Of a DNA stretch of 37,027 nucleotides, positions 26,490 to 34,434 are shown one piece after another. How positions within the stretch are numbered: position 1 is the stretch's first letter; every line of letters begins with the position of its first letter. The notes under the pieces are model-generated. The model was given only the letters and a program-made list of their open reading frames with translations. It searched no databases and was not told the origin of the DNA. The position numbers were made by a program, and so were the translations under genes. Source of the stretch: Anaerolineae bacterium (GTDB taxonomy: Bacteria; Chloroflexota; Anaerolineae; Aggregatilineales; Phototrophicaceae); the NCBI GenBank assembly GCA_022821805.1, contig JAJECX010000027.1:1-37027 (forward strand), in the 5' to 3' direction.

Positions 26490-26564
26490 GACAAACTAAG
26501 ATTATTATAAGCAGATTTATTCCGTCCCCCCGGCGCCCCGCACCCAGTGGGGCGCTTTTCTTTT
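26490..26564 (+). ncRNA. Candidate small RNA or leader transcript
   Basis: About 75 bases between the promoter at 26455 and the T run of the terminator. The interval is AT-rich before the terminator stem and carries no good start codon with ribosome-binding site. It lies in the 355-base gap (26372-26726) between the reductase and the M20D gene. Either a stand-alone small RNA or an attenuated leader for the downstream operon would fit. No known RNA family is recognised. Confidence 0.3.
26533..26564 (+). terminator. Rho-independent terminator
   Basis: GCGCCCC (26533-26539) pairs with GGGGCGC (26549-26555) around a 9-base loop, followed by TTTTCTTTT. It is the clearest terminator in the window, on the plus strand. 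Confidence 0.8.
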
Positions 26565-26726
26565 CTGTGACTATCTGAATAGTCTAAGCCGATTGATTCT
26601 GTCCGGATTCACCCGCGCAGCCGCGCAGGCAGTACCTGAGCCGCGAGTGACATTGTTCTCTTCAAAATTGTGGCCGATTGCGCTAACCTCGGCGCCGGGA
26701 TCCAAACATCGATTCGGAGAGCGCCG

Positions 26727-28145
26727 ATGGACGCGAAAGACATCATTCTTGAGCACATAAGGGAAAATGACGAGGAACTGAGTTATATCGCCAAAGACAT
26801 TTGGGAGCATCCGCAGGTGGCGCTGCAGGAAGAATACGCCTCGCGGCTGCTGGCGGAAAAGCTCGAAGCCGATGGCTTTTCCATTAGCTGGGGCGCCGGC
26901 GGCATGCCCACTGCCTTCATCGCCGAATGGGGCGAAGGGAAGCCGGTCATCGGTTTGCTCGGTGAATATGATGCGCTCCCTGGTTTGTCGCAGGATCTCG
27001 CCAGCGAAAAGACCCCGATTGAAGCCGGCGGTCCCGGTCACGGCTGTGGCCACAATCTCTTTGGCACGGCCTGTATGGGCTCGGTTATGGCGCTGAAGGC
27101 GGCGATGCAGCAAGCTGGCGTAAAGGGCACGATTCGCTTTTACGGCTGCCCGGCTGAGGAGACCCTGGTGGGCAAGACCTTTATGGCGCGCGATGGCGTT
27201 TTTGATGATTTGGACGCCGCGCTCAGCTGGCATCCGGGCGATACGAATATCACCTGGAACGGCTCGTCGCTGGCGATGAACTCATTCAAGGTGAGCTTTC
27301 ACGGCGTCGCCGCTCACGCTGGCGGATCGCCCTGGCTAGGTCGCAGCGCTCTTGATGGCGTGATGCTGATGGATGCCGGCGTCAATTATATGCGTGAACA
27401 TGTCCCGCCCGAGTCGCGAATACACAGCGTGGTCACCAGTGGCGGGCAAGCGCCGAATGTCGTGCCAGCCTACGCGCAAGTCTGGTATTTTGTGCGAGCG
27501 CCAAAGCGTGAACAGGTCGAGGAGATTTATCGCTGGATGCAGGATATCGCCAAAGGCGCCGCGCTGATGAGCGGCGCCAGCCACGAGATCGAATTTATCA
27601 CCGGCTGTTATGATATTCTGCCCAATAAGGTGATATCGGACTTGCTCTACGAAAAAATGGCGGATGTCGACGACATGTCCTTCACCCAGCAGGAACGCCA
27701 GTTCGCGCGCGACTTGCAGGCGACCTTTCCGGACGGGTCGGTGCAGAACGGTTTCGACTGGATGAAACGATCCACCAGCGCCGATCTCGATCCGACGGCG
27801 ATGGACGATCCCCTGTGGGAAGGCGTATTCCCGCATTCGCCGACTCCTCCACGATTGGGCGGGTCGACTGAAGTGGCCGACGTCAGTTGGATTGCGCCCA
27901 CCGGTCAAATCACCACAACATGCTGGCCCCTGGGAACGCCGGGCCACAGTTGGCAAACAGTGGCCTCTTCTGGCTCGAGCATCGGCGCCAAGGGCATGAT
28001 CTTCGCCGCCAAAACGATGGCGCTCGCCGCTTTCGATCTGCTGGCGAAGCCCGCTTTGTTGGAAGCGGCGCAAGCTGACTTTGAGCAGGCGCGCGGAGAC
28101 AAGATCTACGTGACGCCGCTGCCGCCGGAAGCGACGCCCAAGTAG
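26727..28145 (+). CDS. M20D amidohydrolase, AbgB-like
   Basis: A 472-residue metal-dependent hydrolase related to p-aminobenzoyl-glutamate hydrolase subunit B and other M20D aminoacylases. The ATG at 26727 has GGAGAG upstream and begins the family sequence. Motifs are GLLGEYDALPGLSQ, GHGCGHNLFG (metal ligands), PAEETLVGK and AAHAGGSPW. The C-terminal GSTEVADVSW and WPLGTPGHSW are typical of the AbgB group. It would release an amino acid from an acylated or peptide-like substrate. The stop abuts the aminotransferase ATG with no gap, placing it first in a three-gene operon. Confidence 0.88.
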   Translation: MDAKDIILEHIRENDEELSYIAKDIWEHPQVALQEEYASRLLAEKLEADGFSISWGAGGMPTAFIAEWGEGKPVIGLLGEYDALPGLSQDLASEKTPIEAGGPGHGCGHNLFGTACMGSVMALKAAMQQAGVKGTIRFYGCPAEETLVGKTFMARDGVFDDLDAALSWHPGDTNITWNGSSLAMNSFKVSFHGVAAHAGGSPWLGRSALDGVMLMDAGVNYMREHVPPESRIHSVVTSGGQAPNVVPAYAQVWYFVRAPKREQVEEIYRWMQDIAKGAALMSGASHEIEFITGCYDILPNKVISDLLYEKMADVDDMSFTQQERQFARDLQATFPDGSVQNGFDWMKRSTSADLDPTAMDDPLWEGVFPHSPTPPRLGGSTEVADVSWIAPTGQITTTCWPLGTPGHSWQTVASSGSSIGAKGMIFAAKTMALAAFDLLAKPALLEAAQADFEQARGDKIYVTPLPPEATPK

Positions 28146-29309
28146 ATGAATCTGGAATCCATGCCGCAGGGTGTGGTCGCCGGCAGCATTCCGCTCTTCG
28201 CCGGACATCCGTCCCCCGACTTGCTTCCGATTGACGGACTGCAGCGAATCATCCGATCGGCTTGGGACGCGCCCAATGTCGCCCGCTTCCTCAATTACGG
28301 TGATGAGCAGGGCGACCGACAGTTGATCGAATTTCTGGTTGAGCGGTTGAATCGCGCGGAAGGCCTCGGCATCTGCGGCGAAAACCTGATGATCATCGGC
28401 GGTTCCACCTGGGGCGTCGGCATGGCGACGCAGCAGTTGACGGCGCCCGGCGATGCTGTGCTGGTCGATGCGCCCTCGTATCGCGACGCGCTTCATATTT
28501 TCCGTGACCACCGGCTCGAAATCTGCGCCGCGCCAATTGACGATGAAGGCATTATCATCGCCGACCTGGAGCGCTGCCTGCGAAAGTTGGCGGCGGACGG
28601 GGTGGCGCCCCGCTTCTATTATGTCGTACCCAATTTTCAGAATCCGTCGGGCATCACCATGTCGCGGGAGCGCCGTCTCGCCATCATCGAATTGAGCCGC
28701 CAGTACGATTTTGTCATCGTCGAAGACGATGTCTACAGCGATCTGCGATTCGAGGGCGCCGCGCCTCCGAGTTTTTTCGACCTCGCTCGCGGAGAGAATG
28801 TACTGCGCCTCGGTACCTTTTCCAAGACGCTGGCGCCGGGACTGCGGATCGGCTGGCTTATCGCTTCGCCGGATCGGATCGCCGGCTTCGTCGAAAGCGG
28901 AATGCTGCGCATGGGCGGCGGCGCCAATCCATTCACGGCCGCCGTTGTCGCCGATTATTGCCACAGCGGCGTCTGGGAGGCGCATGTGCAGTGGCTGCGC
29001 GGGCAATACAGGCGGCGGCGTGACATCGCTTTGAAAGCCTTGGAGGCATCCATGCCATCCGGTGTGACCTGGACCCAGCCCCGCGGCGGGTATTTCATTT
29101 GGCTTCGTCTGCCATCATCGGCGCCGGTGGACGCGCTGGAAGAACAGGCGCAAGAGCAGGGCGTCTATTTCGCTTCCGGCAAGGGCTTCTACGTTAATCC
29201 CGCCGACGGGGCGCATCATCTGCGCCTGTCATTCAGCTTTGTGCCGCTGCCGGACTTGCGGAAAGGTATTGAAATCTTGGGCAATCTTATCGCGCGGATG
29301 GCTGAGTAG
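28146..29309 (+). CDS. PLP-dependent class I/MocR-type aminotransferase
   Basis: A 387-residue fold-type I aminotransferase of the 2-aminoadipate/MocR group, without the DNA-binding extension. The PLP lysine is Lys227 in GTFSKTLAPGLRIGW. Other motifs are YGDEQGDRQL near the start, VPNFQNPSGITM for the substrate loop, and VEDDVYSDLRF. A C-terminal RLSFSF arginine binds the substrate carboxylate. The amino-acid specificity is unknown. It begins at the base after the M20D stop, and a dioxygenase gene starts five bases after its own stop. Confidence 0.9.
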   Translation: MNLESMPQGVVAGSIPLFAGHPSPDLLPIDGLQRIIRSAWDAPNVARFLNYGDEQGDRQLIEFLVERLNRAEGLGICGENLMIIGGSTWGVGMATQQLTAPGDAVLVDAPSYRDALHIFRDHRLEICAAPIDDEGIIIADLERCLRKLAADGVAPRFYYVVPNFQNPSGITMSRERRLAIIELSRQYDFVIVEDDVYSDLRFEGAAPPSFFDLARGENVLRLGTFSKTLAPGLRIGWLIASPDRIAGFVESGMLRMGGGANPFTAAVVADYCHSGVWEAHVQWLRGQYRRRRDIALKALEASMPSGVTWTQPRGGYFIWLRLPSSAPVDALEEQAQEQGVYFASGKGFYVNPADGAHHLRLSFSFVPLPDLRKGIEILGNLIARMAE

Positions 29310-29314
29310 CATCG

Positions 29315-30076
29315 ATGTCGAACATTAGCGCTGAGAAAGACATCAAGAGCGAAATCGAGCAATGCGGATACAGCCTATTGCGCGCCAGCGACCTGCATAT
29401 ATCGGATGAACTGCGGCAGAGTTGGCTTAGCCTCACGATTGACTACGCTGATTTGCCGGCGGACGAATACCTGCCGGGCGGCGCGCGTTATCGCTTCCGG
29501 CGCTACGGCCGCTTCCGATTCTCACCCAGCGATGGCGCGCTCACACGCTTGCCGCATGAAGATTATTTTCAGCGCGCTGAGATCAATTCTGTCACCGGCG
29601 GCATCATTCGCAAATTCGCGCCGCTGTTGGATACTACTTTTGGCAATCGCTTTCTGCACGAACTAATCCGCTTCAATTTCGCTCAATTTCCCATTGAAGT
29701 CGATGCTCAACTGCGAGAGGACTGGGAAGTTCATGCGCACCTGATACGGGTTACCGCTGACTTCCGCGGGCAGGGCCATCCCACGCCGGAAGGCATCCAT
29801 CGCGATGGCGCGGCCTTCGTCACCGTCCACCTGGCTGAACTCGTCAATGCGCGGGGCGGGGAAGTGTCCATTTATAATGACGAGCGTAAGCTATTGACCG
29901 CTTTTCGTCTGGAGAATGTTTTGGACAGCTATCTATTCGACGATAGGAAGCTGTGGCACGCGGCCGAAGCCATCTTTCCCGCCGCGCCGGAACATGGCGC
30001 TATTCGCAGCATCCTCACATTTGATTTTCATTTTCCGTTTGTCGACACGAGGAAGGAAATCCGCGCAAAGCCTTGA
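29315..30076 (+). CDS. 2OG-Fe dioxygenase, amino-acid hydroxylase-like
   Basis: A 253-residue protein of the 2OG-Fe dioxygenase family (PF10014), which includes bacterial L-isoleucine 4-hydroxylase. The segment GQGHPTPEGIHRDGAAF carries His162-x-Asp164 of the iron site; the second histidine is His215 in DRKLWH, and Arg231 in IRSILTFDF fits the oxoglutarate carboxylate. It would hydroxylate a free aliphatic amino acid using oxygen and 2-oxoglutarate; the substrate is not settled. It is the last gene of an operon with an amidohydrolase and an aminotransferase, which supports amino-acid processing. Confidence 0.85.
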   Translation: MSNISAEKDIKSEIEQCGYSLLRASDLHISDELRQSWLSLTIDYADLPADEYLPGGARYRFRRYGRFRFSPSDGALTRLPHEDYFQRAEINSVTGGIIRKFAPLLDTTFGNRFLHELIRFNFAQFPIEVDAQLREDWEVHAHLIRVTADFRGQGHPTPEGIHRDGAAFVTVHLAELVNARGGEVSIYNDERKLLTAFRLENVLDSYLFDDRKLWHAAEAIFPAAPEHGAIRSILTFDFHFPFVDTRKEIRAKP

Positions 30077-30083
30077 AATAGAA

Positions 30084-30103
30084 AAGCCCGCTGCAGCGGA
30101 CTT
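30084..30103 (-). terminator. Terminator of the tRNA-Gln transcript
   Basis: On the minus strand AAGTCCGC pairs with GCGGGCTT (one G/T wobble) around a TGCA loop, and TTCTATTT follows. It lies just downstream of tRNA-Gln. It may also end the dioxygenase operon, which faces it with only eight bases to spare. Confidence 0.7.
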
Positions 30104-30118
30104 CTCAAATTACATTTG

Positions 30119-30191
30119 CAGGGAAGAAAGGACTCGAACCTTTAACCTTGTGCTCCAAAGGCACCTGCTCTGCCGATTGAGCTACTTCCCT
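30119..30191 (-). tRNA. tRNA-Gln (anticodon UUG)
   Basis: On the minus strand a full cloverleaf can be folded. The acceptor stem is AGGGAAG/CUUCCCU, the D stem GCUC/GAGC, and the T arm AAAGG-UUCGAGU-CCUUU. The anticodon arm is GGUGC-CUUUGGA-GCACA, with one weak pair at its base. In the 7-base loop the anticodon is UUG, reading CAA (Gln). The discriminator base (30119) is G, usual for bacterial tRNA-Gln. The 3' CCA is not encoded. Its own promoter and terminator are visible. Confidence 0.93.
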
Positions 30192-30202
30192 GAATGGCGT
30201 TT

Positions 30203-30230
30203 ATCATAGTCGAAAGCGCTGCAAGCTCAA
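30203..30230 (-). promoter_or_regulatory. Promoter of tRNA-Gln
   Basis: On the minus strand TTGAGC (30225-30230), a 16-base spacer and TATGAT (30203-30208), ending 11 bases before the tRNA 5' end. Confidence 0.6.
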
Positions 30231-30260
30231 GTGCGAAGTCATGCTCGGCTAAGCTATGCC

Positions 30261-30644
30261 TCAATTGCTGCCAGGGACGCGGACGCCAATCGCCTGGTCG
30301 AGGGGCATGACGAAAGCGACGCCGTGATTTGGCTCCAGCAGGTCGCCCATGACCGTGCGCGCTTCTTCCAAAAGCGTCGAAACCAGTTCTTCCGGCACCA
30401 CCGAAAGCAGCACGTGATTGTTAAGTTCCATCTCGCGCAGCACATAAGCCATCATGCTGGTCATCGAGCTGGCGATATGCAGCGGGACTTCCAAACTGTC
30501 CCCCATCATTTTGCGCTGCAAGCTGTACAAACCGAAGCTTTTGAGAACGGTGACGCCAGGCGCGCCCGCGTCTTGCCAGCGAATGGCGACTTCAAGGCCG
30601 TTTTCCACATCGGAAGTGATGAGGATAATCAATTTCATCATCAT
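30261..30644 (-). CDS. PII-like signalling protein
   Basis: A 127-residue protein of the PII/PII-like superfamily of small trimeric nucleotide-binding regulators. The N-terminal strand KLIILITSDVENGLEVAIRW and the following AGAPGVTVLKSFGLYSL fit the ferredoxin-like fold. The variable T-loop region is KMMGDSLEVPLHI, without the classical uridylylated tyrosine motif. Its ATG overlaps the TAA of the antiporter gene (TAATG), so translation is coupled. By analogy with GlnK-AmtB and SbtB-SbtA it may bind and control the transporter. The exact PII subgroup and its ligand are not visible. Confidence 0.75.
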   Translation of the reverse strand: MMMKLIILITSDVENGLEVAIRWQDAGAPGVTVLKSFGLYSLQRKMMGDSLEVPLHIASSMTSMMAYVLREMELNNHVLLSVVPEELVSTLLEEARTVMGDLLEPNHGVAFVMPLDQAIGVRVPGSN

Positions 30645-32071
30645 TAGTCTCCTGTCGCGGCGCCCGCGAGCGCGCGATTGGCGATTTCGCCTTGATTCTT
30701 GCCCTGAAATACCCAGCGCACCATTGGCGGCGTCAGCACCGTAGTCAACAAGATGACCATGAAGAGCGAGGCGTACAATTCGCTGCCTCCGTCGAGGATG
30801 CCGCTGGACAAACCAATCGAGATGATGATCAGCCCGACTTCGCCGCGCGATACCATGCAGACGCCAACGCGAAGCGATTCACGCAGGTTAAAGCCGCCGA
30901 CGCGCGCGCCGAATCCAGCGCCGAATACCTTGCTGATCACCGCCATCAGCAAGAGTATCAACATGAAAGGCAGCGCATCAAGCGGAAAGGCGCTTAGGTC
31001 GGTTTCCAAGCCGACATCGACGAAGAATATCGGCACCAGGAAGACATAAGCCAGGTGGCTCATCGTCTGTTCGATATCGTTTTTCATGCCGGACGATAGC
31101 TTGCTCAATCCCACGCCAGCGATGAACGCCCCCGTGATCGCGGCGACGCCGCCGATAAACTCGGCTGACCAACCGAATAGCAGCGCGCTGATCAAAGCAA
31201 AAATCGGAATCCCGTATGACTGCGAAAGTTGCGGCCGGCGCTGGATCCATACCATAACCCGTGGCAGCGCGTACCAGGCAAGAAGGAAGGCGATCACGAT
31301 ATAGCCGGCCATTTGCACAACGATAACAAGCAATTGGCTGAGGTCTCCGCTGCCTTGAGCGCCGCCAGCGCCCGCCAGCACCAGCGTCAGCGAGACGGCG
31401 AGGATGGCGAGCACATCATCAATCAGGGCTGTCGCGAGCAAGGCGTTGCCTTCTTTTGTGTGCAGGTATCCCAGCTCGAGCAAGACCTGCGCCGAAATGC
31501 TGACCGAGGTGGCGGCAAGGGTGACGCCGGCAAAGAAGGCCGGTATCATGTCGTAGCCAGCCGGCAGCAAAACCAATACGGTCAGCGCTATCGGCACGAC
31601 CACGCCCAGCACGCCGGCGAATATCGCAACTTTGCCGACTTTCGCCAATTCGCTTAGATGCACTTCCAAGCCGATATTGAACATCAGCAGCAGCACGCCC
31701 AGCTCGGCGAATTCTTTGATCGTATGCTGCAAGTCGACGCCTTGCAGAATGCCCCAATGGAGCATGTCCAGCAGGGTCGGTCCGAGTATGACGCCAACGA
31801 TCAGCTGGCCCAGGACGCGCGGCTGCTGCAAGCGGCGGGCGATTGCGCCGCCAGCCCGCGACGCCAGCAATATAACGCCCAGCGCCAGCATCAGCGGAAT
31901 GAATGGATTCACGCCGGCGGTCTGTTCTTCCGTCGATTCGGCAAAAACCGGAAACTTGAAAGCAATGAAAAGCAAAGCCAAGCACAACGCGGGCATGAAC
32001 AGACGCCGGGAAAACAGTCCGCTCAATCGATTCAACGATGATTGCCTTTCTCCAACTTCTTCGCAAGACAC
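30644..32071 (-). CDS. CPA2-family monovalent cation/proton antiporter
   Basis: A roughly 475-residue membrane protein of the KefB/NapA (CPA2) antiporter family with about 12 helices. Motifs are RLQQPRVLGQLIVGVILGP, ELGVLLLMFNIGLEVHL and the ion-binding TALIDDVLAI with two aspartates. Helix-breaking GFGARVGGFNLRESLRVG also fits. It lacks the C-terminal RCK/TrkA-N domain found in Kef channels. The annotated GTG start (32071) lies only a few bases after a TATAAT at 32082-32087, so the real start may be the downstream TTG near 32037. It shares a transcript with the PII-like gene and probably exchanges Na+ or K+ for H+. Confidence 0.88.
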   Translation of the reverse strand: MSCEEVGERQSSLNRLSGLFSRRLFMPALCLALLFIAFKFPVFAESTEEQTAGVNPFIPLMLALGVILLASRAGGAIARRLQQPRVLGQLIVGVILGPTLLDMLHWGILQGVDLQHTIKEFAELGVLLLMFNIGLEVHLSELAKVGKVAIFAGVLGVVVPIALTVLVLLPAGYDMIPAFFAGVTLAATSVSISAQVLLELGYLHTKEGNALLATALIDDVLAILAVSLTLVLAGAGGAQGSGDLSQLLVIVVQMAGYIVIAFLLAWYALPRVMVWIQRRPQLSQSYGIPIFALISALLFGWSAEFIGGVAAITGAFIAGVGLSKLSSGMKNDIEQTMSHLAYVFLVPIFFVDVGLETDLSAFPLDALPFMLILLLMAVISKVFGAGFGARVGGFNLRESLRVGVCMVSRGEVGLIIISIGLSSGILDGGSELYASLFMVILLTTVLTPPMVRWVFQGKNQGEIANRALAGAATGD

Positions 32072-32130
32072 TTACGCTGCAATTATAATCGAGTTGTGCG
32101 ATACGGGCATTTGAAAATGGAGAGGCCTTC

Positions 32131-33279
32131 ATGAAGATCACCGCGCTAGAGCTTTTCACCGTGCCGCCGCGCTGGCTCTTTCTCAAGATTTCCACGGATG
32201 AGGGATATGCCGGCTGGGGCGAGCCAATTGTCGAAGGGCAAGCCGGCACCGTCCGCGGCGCAGTGGAAGACATGTCGGATTATCTGCTGGGGCGCGATCC
32301 CCGACAGATCGAGGACATTTGGCAAACGCTGTTTCGCGCGCGCTTTTACCGCGGCGGACCGGTGATGATGAGCGCAATCGCCGGCGTCAACCAGGCGCTA
32401 TGGGATATCAAAGGCAAGTTTCATGGCGCGCCGATCTATGACCTGCTTGGCGGCAAAGTACGCGACCGTGTGCAGGTTTACGCCGGCATCAGTGGCGATA
32501 CGCCGGAAGAAATCGCGGCGCAGGCGCAGCAGCGCAAAGACGAAGGCTTGAACGCGGTTAAGATGGGCGCTGTTGAAACGGTTCACTACATGGATGCCTT
32601 CCAGCATATTGACGAGGCGGCCGCGCGGGTGGCGGCTGTGCGCGCGCAAGTGGGGAACGATTTCAGCATCGCCGTTGATTTTCACGGCAAGGTACACAAA
32701 CCGATGGCGAAAATGCTGATTCGCGAGCTGGAGCCTTATCACCTTATGTTCGTTGAGGAGCCGATCCTGCCGATGCACAACGAATCGCTGCTGGATCTCA
32801 AGCGCTCCACTTCAATTCCCATCGCCACTGGCGAGCGAATGTATTCGCGCTGGGATTTCAAGACGATTTTGGCTGAGGGCAGCGTTGATATCATTCAGCC
32901 CGATGTTTCGCACGCCGGTGGCATTTCCGAAGTCTTTCGCATAGCGGCGATGGCGGAAGCCTACGATGTCGCGCTGGCGCCGCACTGCCCGCTGGGTCCG
33001 ATCGCCCTGGCCTCTTGCATTCAAGTGGATGCGGTCGCCTATAACGCTTTGATCCAGGAGCAGAGCCTCGGCATACACTACAATACGACCGCCGATCTTC
33101 TTGATTACCTGGCGGACCCATCGGTGTTCCGTTATGAAAACGGATACGTCAACCTGCCAACTGCGCCCGGCTTGGGCGTTGAGATTAACGAGGAGAAAGT
33201 TCGCGCGGCTTCCGATCATGGTTTGCGCTGGCGCAATCCCAGCATGCGTCGGACAGATGGATCGGTAGGGGAGTGGTGA
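32131..33279 (+). CDS. dgoD: D-galactonate dehydratase-like enolase-superfamily enzyme
   Basis: A 382-residue mandelate-racemase-group enzyme that would dehydrate D-galactonate to 2-dehydro-3-deoxygalactonate. Active-site residues fall at the same numbers as in E. coli DgoD: Asp183 and His185 in DFHGKVH, Glu209 in EEPI, Glu235 in GERMYSR and His285 in APHCPLGPI. The N-terminal capping part starts MKITALELFTVPPRW. GGAGAGG lies just ahead of the ATG. No other galactonate genes are adjacent, so a related sugar acid cannot be excluded. Confidence 0.9.
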   Translation: MKITALELFTVPPRWLFLKISTDEGYAGWGEPIVEGQAGTVRGAVEDMSDYLLGRDPRQIEDIWQTLFRARFYRGGPVMMSAIAGVNQALWDIKGKFHGAPIYDLLGGKVRDRVQVYAGISGDTPEEIAAQAQQRKDEGLNAVKMGAVETVHYMDAFQHIDEAAARVAAVRAQVGNDFSIAVDFHGKVHKPMAKMLIRELEPYHLMFVEEPILPMHNESLLDLKRSTSIPIATGERMYSRWDFKTILAEGSVDIIQPDVSHAGGISEVFRIAAMAEAYDVALAPHCPLGPIALASCIQVDAVAYNALIQEQSLGIHYNTTADLLDYLADPSVFRYENGYVNLPTAPGLGVEINEEKVRAASDHGLRWRNPSMRRTDGSVGEW

Positions 33280-33288
33280 TGCCTGGCC

Positions 33289-34434
33289 TTACGCAAATCG
33301 CGCGACATCAACCGCGCCGGCTGATACGCCGTTCAGCAGCTTGTCCACCGCGCGCTCGGCGGCCGCGGCCGCCAGCGCCAAGCCATGCCCGGTGAAACCG
33401 ACTGCGAAGCCAATGCGTGGTCTGCCCGGCAGCGTCCCGACCAGCGGCAGCCCGTCGCAGCTGAAACCCATGATTCCGCTCCAGCGATGCGCCACTGGCG
33501 CCGTGACATCGGGAAAGTACCTTTTGAGGTAGCGATCGAGAAAGGCATGCACTTTCGGATTGAGCCGATCTTCCAAGGTGTCGTTCTCTTCGCTTTGGTG
33601 CTGCTTGCGTCCGCCACCCAGCAAGAAGCGTCCGTCAAAGGTGCTGCGATAATACATATAGCCGTAATCGCTGTAACCGCAGTAGGGAACGGGTACGTGA
33701 TCCAGCGGCTCGGTCACCAGGCATTGCGCCCGCGTCGGCACAACCTTGCCGATGAAATAAGGGTCTATCATCGGTGAATAAGCGTTTGTGCAGAGCATGA
33801 CGTAACGCGCCTTGAAGATCGCCTTGCGCGTATGAACTTTCACAAAATCATCTTTGTGCTCAAGCTGATACAACTCATTGTTGGAGATCAATTCGGCGCC
33901 GCTTTGCGCCATGACCGTTCTCGCCAGCAGGTAGGGCTGCACGCCGGCGTCCAGCGGCTGCTCGATAGCGGCGTAAAAGCCACGATTCAGCGGATCGCGG
34001 CTGTAATATTCGATGTCGATCTTGTCCTTCGAGAGCGCGCGGGCGGCCAACTCTAATTCTTTTGCCTCTTCCCCGGTTTCCGCCAGCAGCAAGGATCCGC
34101 CATTGTCGATCGGCACTTCAAAGGGACTGTTCTTGATGAATTCGCGCCAATGCCTAAAGCTGCGCAACGACATGCCCCATACTTCGCGCGCGACTTCATG
34201 ACCGTACTCTTCGATAGCGCGGTGATAATAGGTATCCAGCCCGCTAATCATAAAGCCGGCGTTGCGTCCGCTGGCGCCCAGCGCGACATCGCGCGCGTCA
34301 GTGACCACGACATCGCGTCCGTGGACCTGCCTGGCGAAATTGGCGGCGGCGCCCCCGGCGAGCCCGGCGCCAACCACCAGGAAGTCGATTTCGCGCTCGA
34401 TCTGCTCGGCGCGCTGCCAATGGGAAACAGTCAT
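33289..34434 (-). CDS. FAD-dependent oxidoreductase, amine/amino-acid oxidase type
   Basis: A 381-residue DAO-family flavoprotein. The FAD-binding motif VVGAGLAGG is at residues about 20-28, followed by ALGASGRNAGFMISGLD. C-terminal WSGIMGFSCDGLPLVG and FTGHGLALA are typical of gamma-glutamylputrescine oxidase or glycine/D-amino-acid oxidase relatives. The substrate is unknown. Its ATG overlaps the methyltransferase stop by ATGA (34431-34434), which is unexpected for a metabolic gene. It converges with dgoD across a nine-base gap. Confidence 0.85.
   Translation of the reverse strand: MTVSHWQRAEQIEREIDFLVVGAGLAGGAAANFARQVHGRDVVVTDARDVALGASGRNAGFMISGLDTYYHRAIEEYGHEVAREVWGMSLRSFRHWREFIKNSPFEVPIDNGGSLLLAETGEEAKELELAARALSKDKIDIEYYSRDPLNRGFYAAIEQPLDAGVQPYLLARTVMAQSGAELISNNELYQLEHKDDFVKVHTRKAIFKARYVMLCTNAYSPMIDPYFIGKVVPTRAQCLVTEPLDHVPVPYCGYSDYGYMYYRSTFDGRFLLGGGRKQHQSEENDTLEDRLNPKVHAFLDRYLKRYFPDVTAPVAHRWSGIMGFSCDGLPLVGTLPGRPRIGFAVGFTGHGLALAAAAAERAVDKLLNGVSAGAVDVARFA

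Noticed and set aside
30119..30191. tRNA-Trp, because the loop contains UUUGG
   Set aside because: Placing the seven-base loop correctly gives anticodon UUG, not CCA, and G73 also fits Gln.
31229..32114. Plus-strand frames opposite the antiporter gene
   Set aside because: They are composition shadows of a clearly membrane-spanning antiporter on the other strand.
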